64,000 nt of DNA from Rubricoccus sp963708165 (GTDB lineage Bacteria; Bacteroidota; Rhodothermia; Rhodothermales; Rubricoccaceae). Below, piece after piece: positions 9,440 to 18,427 of the stretch. A program made the translations under genes and the position numbers. The stretch is from the NCBI GenBank assembly GCA_963708165.1, contig OY970187.1, positions 2,790,001-2,854,000 of the forward strand, written 5' to 3'. Below the pieces are notes generated by a model. It was given only the letters and a program-made list of their open reading frames with translations, did not search any database and was not told the origin of the DNA. Position 1 is the first letter of the stretch. Each line of letters opens with the position of its first letter.

Positions 9440-10273
9440 ATGCCCTCCACTGGCACACCCGGCGTTACGCGCGGCTACATCGTCCCTGTCGGGGGCGCGG
9501 AAAAGAAAACGGCCGAGATGTCGATCCTCAAGCGGTTCGTCAAGATCGCGGGCGGCGGCGACGCGCGGATCGTGGTCATCCCAACAGCCTCGGAGCTAGA
9601 GGACACCGGCGAGCGCTACGTCGATCTCTTCGAGGGGCTCTACGTTGAGTCGGCGCGCTCGCTGCCCATCACCACGCGTGAGCACGCGATGGAAGAGGAG
9701 TGCGTGGCGGCCATCGAGGACGCGACGGCGGTCTTCCTCACCGGCGGCAACCAACTCCGGCTCTCCACGATCCTGGGTGGCTCGCCGGTCGCGAAAACCA
9801 TCCGGCGCCGCAACTCAGACGGGATGCACGTCGGCGGCACGAGCGCGGGCGCGGCGATCCTGCCCGAGCACATGATCGCGGGCGGACGCTCCGGCCACAC
9901 GCCGCGCGTGGACGGCGTGGTGATGGCGCCCGGCCTCGGCCTCACCAACCGTTTGCTCATCGACCAGCACTTTCGCCAGCGCGACCGCCTCGGGCGGCTG
10001 CTAACCGCCGTCTCCTTCAACCCCTTCGCCGTCGGCGTGGGCCTGGACGAAGACACGGCCATCTTTCTCGGGCCGGACGGCTCGTTCGAGGTCGTCGGCA
10101 GCGGCGCCGTCACGGTCGTGGACCCGACCGGGCTCAAATATTCCTCGATGGACTCCGCGGCGCCCAAAGAGCCCGTGAGCCTCATCGGCCTGCAACTCCA
10201 TCTCCTCGCCGAGGGCGCGCGCTACGATGTGGAAACGCGGCACGCGTTCGCGCCAGAGGCCGACACGGCGTAG
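9440..10273 (+). CDS. cphB: Cyanophycinase
   Basis: A serine exopeptidase that degrades the storage polymer cyanophycin to beta-Asp-Arg. At 277 residues it shows the family marks: TGGNQLRL at 101-108, the nucleophile elbow GGTSAGAAI at 132-140 with Ser135, and IDQHFRQRDRLGRLL, which carries the active-site His. The start at 9440 (MPSTGTPGV) gives the usual intracellular form with no signal peptide. It lies downstream of the dipeptidase that would finish the digestion. I see no cyanophycin synthetase in the window, so the cell may scavenge the polymer or make it from a locus elsewhere. Confidence 0.9.
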   Translation: MPSTGTPGVTRGYIVPVGGAEKKTAEMSILKRFVKIAGGGDARIVVIPTASELEDTGERYVDLFEGLYVESARSLPITTREHAMEEECVAAIEDATAVFLTGGNQLRLSTILGGSPVAKTIRRRNSDGMHVGGTSAGAAILPEHMIAGGRSGHTPRVDGVVMAPGLGLTNRLLIDQHFRQRDRLGRLLTAVSFNPFAVGVGLDEDTAIFLGPDGSFEVVGSGAVTVVDPTGLKYSSMDSAAPKEPVSLIGLQLHLLAEGARYDVETRHAFAPEADTA

Positions 10274-10429
10274 CCTCTGGCGGCGTAGCCTCTGGCGGCG
10301 ACGCGGCGGGCGGCGACGCGGAAGGTGTCGCATGCCTCTCGCGGCGTGGCTTGTCTGGCGGGGCTGGTAAAACGGGCCTCAACCCCTCTGCGCTGCGCGC
10401 ATCTCCCCGAGGGAAGAGGCAGATGCGGC

Positions 10430-10447
10430 GCCTCTGGCGCCAGAGGC
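10430..10447. repeat. Full 18-bp palindrome between convergent genes
   Basis: Perfect palindrome between the cyanophycinase stop (10273) and the malic enzyme stop (10492). Two more half-words at 10274-10290 follow the cyanophycinase stop directly. Confidence 0.8.
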
Positions 10448-10491
10448 GAGCCGAAAATGGATACGGTCGCGCGGAGCGCGCCGCCAGAGGC

Positions 10492-11832
10492 TCAGGACGC
10501 CGCGACGACGGCGGCGACCACGCTCTCGTGCACGCGGGCGTCGAACGGGCTGGGGACCAGCTCCTGATCCGGCGCGAGGGCCGAGATGGCTTCGGCGGCC
10601 GCGATTTTCATCGCGCTCGTGATGGCTGGCGCGCCCACATCCAGCGCGGCTTTGAACAGGCCCGGAAAGGCCAGCGCGTTGTTGACGCTTCGGCCGTCGG
10701 CGGCAAACGCGGCGCCCGCTTCGACCGCGGCCTCTGGCGTGATCTCCGGGATCGGGTTGGAGAGCGCGAGCACGACCTGGCCCGGCCGGATCATCTCGGG
10801 GGTGATCAGACCGATGACGCCCGTGGTCGCGATGAGCACGTCGGCTTGCGCGGCGGCGTCGTGCAGCTCGGCGGTGCGTCCGCCAGAGGCCTCCAGGCGC
10901 GCGCGTGCCTCGGCGCCGGGGTCCACACCCACGACATCGAAGCCCGCCTTCATGAGTAACTGCGCGATGGCGAGGCCTGCGGCACCCAGCCCGACCTGAG
11001 CGCACGTGAGGTCGCGGCGGCCCTCGCGGCCGGTGTGCCGCAGCGCACTGAGCACCGCACCCAGAAGCACGGTCGCCGTCCCGTGCTGGTCGTCGTGCAT
11101 GACCGGCTGCGGCAGGCGGCGGATGAGTTCGTTCTCGATCCAGAAGCAGTCCGGCGTGCGAATGTCTTCCAAGTGGATGCCGCCGAAGCCTGTGGCCACA
11201 CGGCAGACGGTGTCGACGAACGTCTCCGGATCCTCCTCATCGATGACCAGCGGAATGGCGCTCAGACCCACGAATCGGTCGTACAGCACCGCTTTGCCTT
11301 CCATGACCGGTAGGCTCGCCAGGGCGCCGATGTTGCCCAGCCCCAGCACGCGCGTGCCGTTGCTGACAATCGCGACCGTGTGGCCTTTGGACGTGTACTG
11401 CCGCGCGAGCGCCGGGTCCAGCTCGATGGCGCGGCAGACGCGCGCCACCCCCGGCGTGTAGATGTACCGCAGGTCCTCTGGCGACTCGACAGGCGTGGTG
11501 CGTCCGCTACGGATCTTGCCACCCGCGTGGCGCTCGAAGACGAGGTCGCGGATTTGCTGTACCTCGGTATCGGTCTGCTCGCGGATAGCGCGCAGCACCT
11601 CGTCGAGATGCGGCTGGTCGTACGCTGAGACCGTCACATCGCGCAGAAAGTGGTCGCGGCCGACGTAGCGCGTCTCGATATCACCCACGAGCGCACCGTG
11701 CTCGCCGATCACGCCCAGGAGCGCGCCGATCATGCCGGGACGTTGCGCGTTGCGGACGGTGAGAACAACGTCGAAGTCGGGCAGGCCGCCGCGTTGGCGC
11801 GCGCCCTCTTCTGGGGGGACGGGAGAGTTCAT
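10492..11832 (-). CDS. NAD(P)-dependent malic enzyme with N-terminal ACT domain
   Basis: Oxidative decarboxylation of malate to pyruvate. The 446-residue protein begins with an ACT-type ligand-binding domain (about 20-100, DFDVVLTVRNAQRPGMIGAL), then the malic core: YIYTPGVARVCRAI with the catalytic Tyr, GLGNIGALASLPVMEGKA, the metal-binding stretch VIDEEDPETF / HLEDI, HDDQHGTA, and the Rossmann motif GLGAAGLAIA. The C-terminal extension found in bifunctional phosphotransacetylase-type malic enzymes is absent. The ACT domain suggests allosteric control by an amino acid or other small ligand. It is convergent with the cyanophycinase gene and not obviously in an operon. Confidence 0.88.
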   Translation of the reverse strand: MNSPVPPEEGARQRGGLPDFDVVLTVRNAQRPGMIGALLGVIGEHGALVGDIETRYVGRDHFLRDVTVSAYDQPHLDEVLRAIREQTDTEVQQIRDLVFERHAGGKIRSGRTTPVESPEDLRYIYTPGVARVCRAIELDPALARQYTSKGHTVAIVSNGTRVLGLGNIGALASLPVMEGKAVLYDRFVGLSAIPLVIDEEDPETFVDTVCRVATGFGGIHLEDIRTPDCFWIENELIRRLPQPVMHDDQHGTATVLLGAVLSALRHTGREGRRDLTCAQVGLGAAGLAIAQLLMKAGFDVVGVDPGAEARARLEASGGRTAELHDAAAQADVLIATTGVIGLITPEMIRPGQVVLALSNPIPEITPEAAVEAGAAFAADGRSVNNALAFPGLFKAALDVGAPAITSAMKIAAAEAISALAPDQELVPSPFDARVHESVVAAVVAAS

Positions 11833-12283
11833 CTCTCAAACTACCGCGCGCGTGCAAGCGCTTTCATGCCTCTGGCGCGAAGGGGGATGAGGGATGAGGG
11901 ATGAGGGATGAGGGATGAGGGGGCGCGAGCTTTTTTGTTCCGCCAGAGGCCCGATTCTCCACGTCGCCTCTGGCGCCACACCTCATCTCCCGTAGGGACA
12001 CACCGCTGGTGTGTCCACATCCAGATTGCCTCTGGCGGCAACGCCGCTCGCGGTCCTATCCATAGGGGTGACGCGGTGGGTCACCAGAGCGCCAGAGGTC
12101 TCTGGCGAGACCGCGGAATCACCAGAGCTTGGGAAATCCCTCGTCACTCCGCTTGGGATGATGGGCTGGGAAGGACGACGCGGCCTCTGCTCCCAGCCCC
12201 CGCCTCTGGCGGAATCCGGCGCCGTCTTCGCTTGACGCCAGAGGCCCGGCCCGGCACCTTCGGGCGTCCCACCCCGCGCGCCT
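11833..12283. repeat. Repeat-rich gap with GGGATGA tandem array
   Basis: No gene is seen. About 11882-11950 holds five tandem GGGATGA units followed by GGGGCGCGAGCTTTTTTGTT and CCGCCAG; a second copy with the same tail is at 45931-45997. At about 11995-12017, GGACACACC and GGTGTGTCC form a 9-bp stem. Several dispersed words follow, including the variant pair CGCCAGAGGTCTCTGGCG near 12091-12108. Confidence 0.7.
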
Positions 12284-13093
12284 GTGATCCGCCTCTTCCT
12301 CTCCGACATCGACGGCTGCCTCTCGGAGCCGTACCGGCCGTTCGACCTCTCGGGATTTGCCCGGCTCCGCGCGTGGGCGCAGCACGCCGAAAAAGAAGAG
12401 GACTGGCCTCGCATCGGGATCTGCTCCGGGCGGGCGTACGCCTACGTCGAGGCTGTGGCGCAGGGGTTGGGGCTGCACGGCCCGGCGCTGTTCGAGAGCG
12501 GCGGCGGCCGGTTCGACCTGCCGACGGCCTCCATCGAGTGGAACCCGGCGCTGACCCCCGAGACCGAGCGAGCGCTGGACCGCGTGCGGGAGTTTTTTCT
12601 GCGCGAGGTCGTCGCGGGCGCGCCGCGCATCTCGCTGGACTACGGCAAGCGGGCACAGGCGGGCATTGTGAGCTCGCGCCAGGGGGAATGCGCGAGCTTC
12701 CTCCCGGCCGCGCACGCATTCGTGCAGGCGCTCAACGAGGAAACCGGCATCGCGCTCCAGCCTTTCTCGACGCCGTGGTCGGTCGACGTTGTCCCGGCCG
12801 CGCTCACCAAGGCCCAGGCGCTGAGCTGGATTGCCGAGGCCGAGGGCATCGGCCTGGATGAGATCGCGTTCATCGGTGACACCGACGGTGACGCGGGCGC
12901 CATTCGCGTCGCGGGACGCGGCTTTGCCCCTCAGAACGCAGACATGGCGGCCAAAGAAGCCTCCGATTTCGTCATGCAGGGCGAGATGATCGCGGGCGTC
13001 GGCGAGGCCTATCTGCACTGCCTGGAGACCAACGGCGTGGACCCGGTGCAGGCGCTCGTGGGCACGCCCGGCATCTTCAGCACGGATAGCTAG
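12284..13093 (+). CDS. HAD-family phosphatase (Cof / sucrose-phosphatase-like)
   Basis: A 269-residue protein starting with GTG at 12284 (MIRLFLSDIDGCLSE), which places the motif I aspartates at 8 and 10 as in other HAD enzymes. A C2-type cap occupies the middle, and motif IV is FIGDTDGDAGAI. The end (GVGEAYLHCLE) is usual for Cof-type or trehalose/mannosyl-3-phosphoglycerate-phosphatase-like members. The substrate is probably a sugar phosphate but cannot be fixed from sequence. It stands alone, with no sugar-pathway gene next to it. Confidence 0.75.
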   Translation: MIRLFLSDIDGCLSEPYRPFDLSGFARLRAWAQHAEKEEDWPRIGICSGRAYAYVEAVAQGLGLHGPALFESGGGRFDLPTASIEWNPALTPETERALDRVREFFLREVVAGAPRISLDYGKRAQAGIVSSRQGECASFLPAAHAFVQALNEETGIALQPFSTPWSVDVVPAALTKAQALSWIAEAEGIGLDEIAFIGDTDGDAGAIRVAGRGFAPQNADMAAKEASDFVMQGEMIAGVGEAYLHCLETNGVDPVQALVGTPGIFSTDS

Positions 13094-13184
13094 GCGTCTC
13101 GCGTTACACTCTCTCCGCGCCAGAGGCTCCGCCCGTCGGCCTCTGGCGCGGCCGATCTCCACGCACCGCCCCGACCTGCCACCG

Positions 13185-14025
13185 ATGCTGCGCCCGTTTT
13201 TCCTCCTGCTCGCCCTCGCGTGCGCCTCTGGCGCCCAGAGTCAGGCCCCTGGCGCCCAGGGTCAAGCCTCTGGCGCCCAGGGCCAGGCTTCCTCATCTGC
13301 TGACACTCGCGCCAGAGGCGAGACGTTCGCCGAGCGCGACGCGCGCCTGTCGCAAGAGGCTGTGCCGACGCCGGCCGCTTACGTCGTGCGCGAGAGAGTG
13401 GCTCTGGCGGATGCGCCCGACGGTCGCACCGTGCGCACGCTGCGCCGCCGCGACGGCGTGCGCGTGCTGGAAACCTCGGGCGAGTGGAGCCGCGTGCAGT
13501 GGAACGAAACCCAAGGCTGGGTCAAAAGCGACGCGCTTTCAGACCTCTGGATTCGCGTCGACAAAAGCGAGCGCACGGCCTACGTGTACAACGGTGGGAC
13601 GCTCTCGCGCACGCTGCCCATCGACGTGTCCAACACGCCGGAGGGCGACAAAACGAGGCAGGCGGGTCGGTTGGAAAAAGAGGAGCACCGCATTCCCGAG
13701 GGCACGTTTTACGTGACCCGCCGCAACGAGAACTCAGACTATTACCTCGCCTTCGTGCTCAGCTACCCCAGCCCGGTCCACGCGCTGCGCGGGCTGGAAG
13801 ACGGGCTGATTTCGCAGGGGCAGTACAACGCCGTCGTCGCCGCGTATCGTGACTTTCCGCGAGCCGCCGCAGAACACGCGCCTGGGTGGGCTGATCGAGA
13901 TCCACGGCTCTGGCAGCGGCCGCCGCCGGGCGTGGACCCGCGGCTGCGTCGCGATGCGCAACGTGCACATGGACGCGCTCTGGGAGATCGTCGAGATCGG
14001 TACGCCGGTCGTGATCGAGCCCTAG
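13185..14025 (+). CDS. L,D-transpeptidase (YkuD) with SH3-like domain (one frameshift)
   Basis: A secreted enzyme expected to form 3-3 peptidoglycan cross-links or attach proteins to peptidoglycan. A signal peptide (FFLLLALACASGAQS) is followed by a low-complexity linker from a 21-base tandem repeat, an SH3b-like domain at about 70-120 (ERVALADAPDGRTVRTL...WVKSDALS), and the YkuD domain. The catalytic motif HGSGSGRRRAWTRGCVAMRN is complete but lies in another frame: after AAYRDF an extra C near 13855 must be removed to reach REPPQNTRLGGLIEIHG, and the 3n+1 length agrees. The real stop is at 14023-14025. It probably works in the periplasm. Confidence 0.85.
13224..13286 (+). repeat. Three tandem 21-base units in the transpeptidase linker
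   Basis: Three 21-base units begin at 13224, 13245 and 13266; each starts GCCTCTGGCGCCCAG or GCCCCTGGCGCCCAG. Each unit is a slightly degraded palindrome plus a short tail, coding for ASGAQSQ-type heptapeptides right after the signal peptide. This shows the dispersed word being amplified in tandem within a gene. Confidence 0.8.
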
Positions 14026-14133
14026 CACTCCCGCCAGAGGCCTCTGGCGAGAGCTGTGTTTCGGGGCCGCGGGGCTCGCCGAGGCGTCTGTGGACGGCAG
14101 CGGCGCGTTCGTCCTACCGGGTCTCAAGCCCAC

Positions 14134-14151
14134 GCCTCTGGCGCCAGAGGC
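14134..14151. repeat. Full 18-bp palindrome between convergent genes
   Basis: Perfect palindrome just before the stop of the Lgt-like gene (14154). A tail-to-tail pair (CGCCAGAGGCCTCTGGCG, 14032-14049) follows the transpeptidase stop at 14025, so each of the two convergent transcripts ends next to a copy. Confidence 0.85.
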
Positions 14152-14153
14152 CG

Positions 14154-15917
14154 TTATTTGATCGGGATGGAGTAGCGCACGCGGGCGCCGACGTGCAGCA
14201 GGTCGCCGCGCGAGACCGGTGCGTAGGCCACCATGGGCTCTAGGAGGAAGTTGTCGAGCGCGAACGTGCCGCTGGCGTAGTAGCCCGAGCCCGAGACGCC
14301 GCCTTGAAAGCGAACCTCCTGACCGGCTGCGGTCAGCTTCCCGGTCCCTAGACCGAGGTGGAGGGCGGGTGCCGGGGCACCGAAGTGCGCGCCGTCCAAA
14401 AATCCTCCTTGCAGGTGAAATGCGCGCGGCCCGAGCCGGACGCCTAAGGCCGGTGCGACCCGCACAGGCGTCTGGTCGTCCGCAATCTCGCCATCGGGTC
14501 CGTAGCGGATGGACGTGTCCCCGTCGAGAACCGGGAGGTTTCCGACCTGCAGGCCGAGATGGCCGCCTATATACTCGCCCTCGAACTGCGCGTACGGGTG
14601 GACGGCGAGCACTCGCTGCCCCGCCGAGTCGAAGTCGGGGTTGGAAGAAAGAGAGGCGCGCTCCTGCGTGCTGGAATACGCGCGCACGCCGATCTCGCGC
14701 GTCGTCTCGCGGTCCAGATCGACCGTCACGTGCGCGACGGCGGCGCCTACGGTCTGGTATTCGTAGAGGTCAGCGTCGCAGATGTCGACCTCCTCGTAGC
14801 GCCCATAGCCGCCGTGCGCCTCCACGGCGAGCAGCGTGAACTGGCGTTCGCCGCCCGTCGAATCCGCCTCTGGCGAGAAGATCTGGAAGCCCATCATGAG
14901 AGGCAGCCCGGCCGCGAGCGCCGTGACGGTCCAACGCAGTTGTGGCGCAGCGGCCTGCCGCCAGAGGACGACCGCGACCGCCGCGGCGGCGGGCAGCAGA
15001 CGGATAAAGAGCGAGACCGACTCGGGCGCCGAGAGCCACCCGTCCAGCGCGACGCGTGCCGCCAGAAGCACGACCAGCAAGCCGACCAGTCGCCCGACGG
15101 GCGCCTCCGCCAGAGGCTGCGCGGTTGCGGCGGGCCTCTGGCGCGCACGGCGCTCAGAGAAGACGACCCAGCCCAGCGCGAGAAGGGCCGCGGTAGCCAT
15201 CACGAGTTGGATCTGCGTGAGGCCTGCGAACACCTCGACCTCGCGGGCCCGCACAAAGTCCTGCGCGAACCGGTGGATGCCGTACAGGCCCACGGTCAGC
15301 CAGCACAGGTTGCCCGCTTCGCGCAGTGAGCGCGAGAGGCGAGGCATGAGCGCCAGAAGCCCGAGTGCGAAAATGATGTCGTACAGCGGGACGGGGTGGA
15401 CCGGGTGCGGCGCCGCAGCGCCCGCCGCGACGATGCCTTCGGCGATCTGGAAGCCGTGCGCGAAGGAGCCCGAGGCGTAGGTCGCGCCCAGGATGCCGTC
15501 GGTCGGCGTGCCGAAGCAGCATCCCGCTACCAGGCAGCCGACGCGCACGATGGCGAGCGCCACCATGCCAGAGTACGCCAGAGGCTCCAGAATGGACTGC
15601 CGGATGCCCAGCGCGCGCCGCGCGACCTCGGCGCCGATCAGCGCGCCTGCAATGGCGCCTGGAATGCGCTTCACCGAGGCCTCTGGCGCCACGCCGCCGT
15701 CGATGAGCGCGCGGATAGCGTCGAGCGCGATGGGCAGAATGCGCGTGCCCACAATGCCGCCCAGACCAGCCGCTGCCAGTACGAGAAGCCACGACGCAGG
15801 CGGCCAGCCCCGCCGGTAGCCCATCACGGCAGCCGTGATGTAGGCGCCGAGAAATGCGGCGACGTAGAAAGGTCCGAAAAACTCAGGGGCGGCCCCAAGG
15901 ATGTTGGCGAACGACAT
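14154..15917 (-). CDS. Lgt-like membrane protein fused to a beta-rich C-terminal domain
   Basis: A 587-residue protein. Residues 1-255 resemble the prolipoprotein diacylglyceryl transferase family: several membrane helices, VRVGCLVAGCCFGTPTD at 124-140, and the HPVHPVPLYD motif at 171-180. Residues 265-345 add more hydrophobic helices. From about 365 the character changes to soluble, beta-strand-rich sequence with many Gly, Tyr and Asp (GHLGLQVGNLPVLDG, GYYASGTFALDNFL), ending YSIPIK in outer-membrane-barrel style. Such a fusion is not the usual Lgt (about 260-300 residues). It may modify a special lipoprotein, or the Lgt part may have another use. Its frame is intact. Confidence 0.6.
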   Translation of the reverse strand: MSFANILGAAPEFFGPFYVAAFLGAYITAAVMGYRRGWPPASWLLVLAAAGLGGIVGTRILPIALDAIRALIDGGVAPEASVKRIPGAIAGALIGAEVARRALGIRQSILEPLAYSGMVALAIVRVGCLVAGCCFGTPTDGILGATYASGSFAHGFQIAEGIVAAGAAAPHPVHPVPLYDIIFALGLLALMPRLSRSLREAGNLCWLTVGLYGIHRFAQDFVRAREVEVFAGLTQIQLVMATAALLALGWVVFSERRARQRPAATAQPLAEAPVGRLVGLLVVLLAARVALDGWLSAPESVSLFIRLLPAAAAVAVVLWRQAAAPQLRWTVTALAAGLPLMMGFQIFSPEADSTGGERQFTLLAVEAHGGYGRYEEVDICDADLYEYQTVGAAVAHVTVDLDRETTREIGVRAYSSTQERASLSSNPDFDSAGQRVLAVHPYAQFEGEYIGGHLGLQVGNLPVLDGDTSIRYGPDGEIADDQTPVRVAPALGVRLGPRAFHLQGGFLDGAHFGAPAPALHLGLGTGKLTAAGQEVRFQGGVSGSGYYASGTFALDNFLLEPMVAYAPVSRGDLLHVGARVRYSIPIK

Positions 15918-16254
15918 AGCGAGTACCAGGGAAGAACACCGTTAACCTAGGGCTCTTTGTGAGTGCCGCACCTTCACATTGGAGTGTCGAGTTCGGAATC
16001 GGGATATGCGCAGCGCATGGGCGTGTTTTGGTCTGCACAGGCGTCGCCCACGTCGTGCGAGGCGTGCCTGTGACGAGGCGGGTCGGCTCGAACTCGGATG
16101 CGTCAAGCCGTCGGGGTTCTCGGCGACGAGAGCATGGCGCGCGAGGCGCCTTCCCCGGCGGCTTTGCCCAGGATGCACGCGCCCACGTCTTCCCCGCCAG
16201 AGGCCGCAACACTGCGTCGGCGCGGCGCGTACTTCGCGTCACTAGACTCCACAC
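15918..16254. other. Divergent intergenic region before nfeD
   Basis: No gene is seen. It separates divergent genes and should hold both promoters, but I found no clean TTG / TAnnTTTG pair. It has very few copies of the dispersed word (one near 16197) compared with its neighbours. Confidence 0.45.
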
Positions 16255-17637
16255 ATGATGCGCACTCGCTTGTACACCTTTGCCGCGGGCCTGCTTCTGG
16301 CGCTCGCGTGCCTCGCCAGCGGCTCGGCTCACGCGCAGACGGCAGCTCTCGAAACCGGCGACGGCCCGGTGTACCGTATCACCATCGACGAGATGATCGA
16401 TGCGGCGCTCGCCAACTACGTGGACCGCGCCATCACCGAGGCCGAGGCCGACTCTGCGTCGGTGATCCTTCTCACCGTGGACACGTTCGGCGGCCTCATT
16501 GACGCGGCGGACCGCATCGTGAAGTCGCTTCTGGCGACACCGATTCCCGTCGTCGCCGTCGTGGAGAAGAACGCGATCTCAGCGGGCGCGCTGATTTCTT
16601 ACGCCGCCGACCGGATCTACGTCACGCCAGGGGCCACGATGGGTGCCGCGACGGCCGTGAGCGGGACCGGCGAGTACGCGCCAGAGAAGATCCAGAGCGC
16701 CATGCGCGCCATGATCCGCTCCACCGCCGAGGCCAACGGCCGCGACGGCAAGATCGCGGAGGCGATGGTGGACGAGCGGATTAGCGTGCCGGGTGTGGTC
16801 GCAGAAGGCGAGTTGCTCACCGTTTCGGCGGATGAGGCTGTGCGCCTGGGCATCGCAGACGGTTTGCTGCCCAGCGCCGAAGCGGTGCTCGCAGAACTGG
16901 GCGTCGAGGGGCGCGATCAGATCGCGCACCGCGCCAGCGGCCCCGAAAAAGTGCTCCGCTTTCTAGGATCGCCCGTGATGGCCTCGCTGCTCATGATGAT
17001 GATGCTGGGCGGTCTGTACTTCGAGCTCCAGACACCGGGCGTCGGGTTTGCAGGCGCGATGTCGGTTATCGGCGCCGGGCTCTTCTTTGCGCCGCACTAC
17101 CTCTTGGGCCTCGCCGCCTCGTGGGAGATCGCGCTCTTCGTAGTTGGCGTGGGCCTACTGATGGTGGAGATTTTCGTGACGCCGGGCTTTGGCGTGTTCG
17201 GTATCTCAGGGCTGATCGCGACGATCTGCGCGCTGCTCATCGCGCTCGTGCCCAACGTGGGGCTCCAGTTTCCCTCAGATGGCGAGATCGCGCGCGCCAC
17301 CGCGACGCTCGCAGCCGCTCTCGTGCTGACGGTGATCTTGGGGTTCTCGCTCGCGAGGTATTTGCCGCAATCAGAACGCTTCTCTCATCTCATTCTGTCG
17401 GGCGACTTGGCAGCGGCTACAGGCCATACGTCGGCGACGACGGACGTGTCGCTCGTCGGTCTGCAGGGTGTCGCGATTACGTCGCTCCGTCCTTCGGGCA
17501 CGGTCGAGGTCGCCGGTCGCCGTATCGACGTGGTCGCGCCGGGCCAGTACGTCGAAGCTGGTGCGCCCATTGAGGTGACGCGTGCCAGAGGCGCCGTCGT
17601 GGAGGTGCGGCCTCTGGCGCCAGAGGCGGTCGCGTAG
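16255..17637 (+). CDS. NfeD-family membrane-bound serine protease (ClpP class)
   Basis: A 460-residue protein with a signal peptide (LYTFAAGLLLALACLASGSAHAQ), a ClpP/SppA-like protease domain (about 35-225), four to five membrane segments (235-350), and a C-terminal NfeD OB-fold (about 385-455, VGLQGVAITSLRPSGTVEVAGRR). The nucleophile Ser lies in VEKNAISAGALISYAADRI, with the usual Lys expected at about KIAEAMVD or nearby. Family members cleave stomatin-like proteins and take part in membrane quality control. A second, short NfeD gene starts 4 bases later, so the two form an operon. No stomatin gene is seen next to them. Confidence 0.88.
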   Translation: MMRTRLYTFAAGLLLALACLASGSAHAQTAALETGDGPVYRITIDEMIDAALANYVDRAITEAEADSASVILLTVDTFGGLIDAADRIVKSLLATPIPVVAVVEKNAISAGALISYAADRIYVTPGATMGAATAVSGTGEYAPEKIQSAMRAMIRSTAEANGRDGKIAEAMVDERISVPGVVAEGELLTVSADEAVRLGIADGLLPSAEAVLAELGVEGRDQIAHRASGPEKVLRFLGSPVMASLLMMMMLGGLYFELQTPGVGFAGAMSVIGAGLFFAPHYLLGLAASWEIALFVVGVGLLMVEIFVTPGFGVFGISGLIATICALLIALVPNVGLQFPSDGEIARATATLAAALVLTVILGFSLARYLPQSERFSHLILSGDLAAATGHTSATTDVSLVGLQGVAITSLRPSGTVEVAGRRIDVVAPGQYVEAGAPIEVTRARGAVVEVRPLAPEAVA

Positions 17638-17640
17638 CCC

Positions 17641-18120
17641 ATGGAAATGCTCATCCCCATCGCTCTCATTCTGGTCGGGCTCGCGCTCGTCGTGGTCGAG
17701 GTCACGCTCGTGCCCGGCACCAACGTCGTGGGCGTGATCGGCGTGCTGGGCGCGGCGGTGGGCGTCGTGATCGCGTTCGTGGAAGGCGGTCTGGGCGGCG
17801 GTGCGTTCGCGCTCGTTGGCACGCTGGCTGCGGGTGGCGGCATTGGCTACCTCCTGTGGGAAAGTGGCGCCTGGGACCGATTTGTCCTCTCGGATAGCTT
17901 GCGGCGCGACGCCGACGCGGACAACGTGGCGGATCTCTCGCGCACGCGCTTGATCGGCCGCGAGGGCACGGCGGCAACGCCGCTCCGCCCCGAGGGCGTG
18001 GTCAACGTGGACGGCGAGCGTGTCGAGGCGCGGACCGAGGGCGCCTTCGTCGCGACCGGTAGCCGCGTCCGCGTCGTCGCCATCGACCGGCACCGCGCGG
18101 TGGTACGTCTGGAAGCGTAG
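17641..18120 (+). CDS. Short NfeD-family membrane protein
   Basis: A 159-residue protein with two or three membrane segments in the first 80 residues (LIPIALILVGLALVVVEV, VGVIGVLGAAVGVVIAFV, FALVGTLAAGGGIGYLL), followed by a C-terminal OB-fold (about 98-158, SRTRLIGREGTAATPLRPEGVVNVDGERVEA). It lacks the protease domain of the upstream gene and so is the NfeD1b-type partner, probably in the same membrane complex. The gap after the preceding stop is three bases, which implies co-translation. Confidence 0.85.
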   Translation: MEMLIPIALILVGLALVVVEVTLVPGTNVVGVIGVLGAAVGVVIAFVEGGLGGGAFALVGTLAAGGGIGYLLWESGAWDRFVLSDSLRRDADADNVADLSRTRLIGREGTAATPLRPEGVVNVDGERVEARTEGAFVATGSRVRVVAIDRHRAVVRLEA

Positions 18121-18427
18121 AACGGTGGCATTCGTGCCGCCAGAGGCCTCTGGCGAGCTGCGCCTCTGGCGTGGCTTAGACTGCCTATCAACATCAAGCG
18201 GTTGTCATCGCGAGGAGCGAAGCGACGCGGCGATCTGGTCACTCAGCGCTCGACTGCGCGAGATTGCCGCGCCTCGCTCGCAATGACAACCGTTTTGGTA
18301 GAGCGTCTTAGGAACAAGGCATGGCGGAACCCCCTCTGGCCATCTATCCAAGGGGAGAGGTTGGATGCCTCTGGCGCCAGAGGCCTCTGGCGGGCACGAT
18401 CTTGACGTCACGCATCCCTGTATCTCT
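18121..18427. repeat. GTCATCGCGAGG inverted repeat and dispersed words
   Basis: No gene is seen. Arms at 18201-18236 (GTTGTCATCGCGAGGAGCGA onward) and 18260-18290 (ending GCTCGCAATGACAAC) form a large hairpin typical of a repeat class seen in many bacteria. A tail-to-tail word pair lies near 18139-18156, and a full palindrome at 18367-18384 is followed directly by another half-word. Confidence 0.75.

Noticed and set aside
11882..11950. CRISPR-like or minisatellite locus at the GGGATGA array
   Set aside because: The units are 7 bases, directly abutting, with no spacers; this is a simple tandem repeat, not CRISPR.
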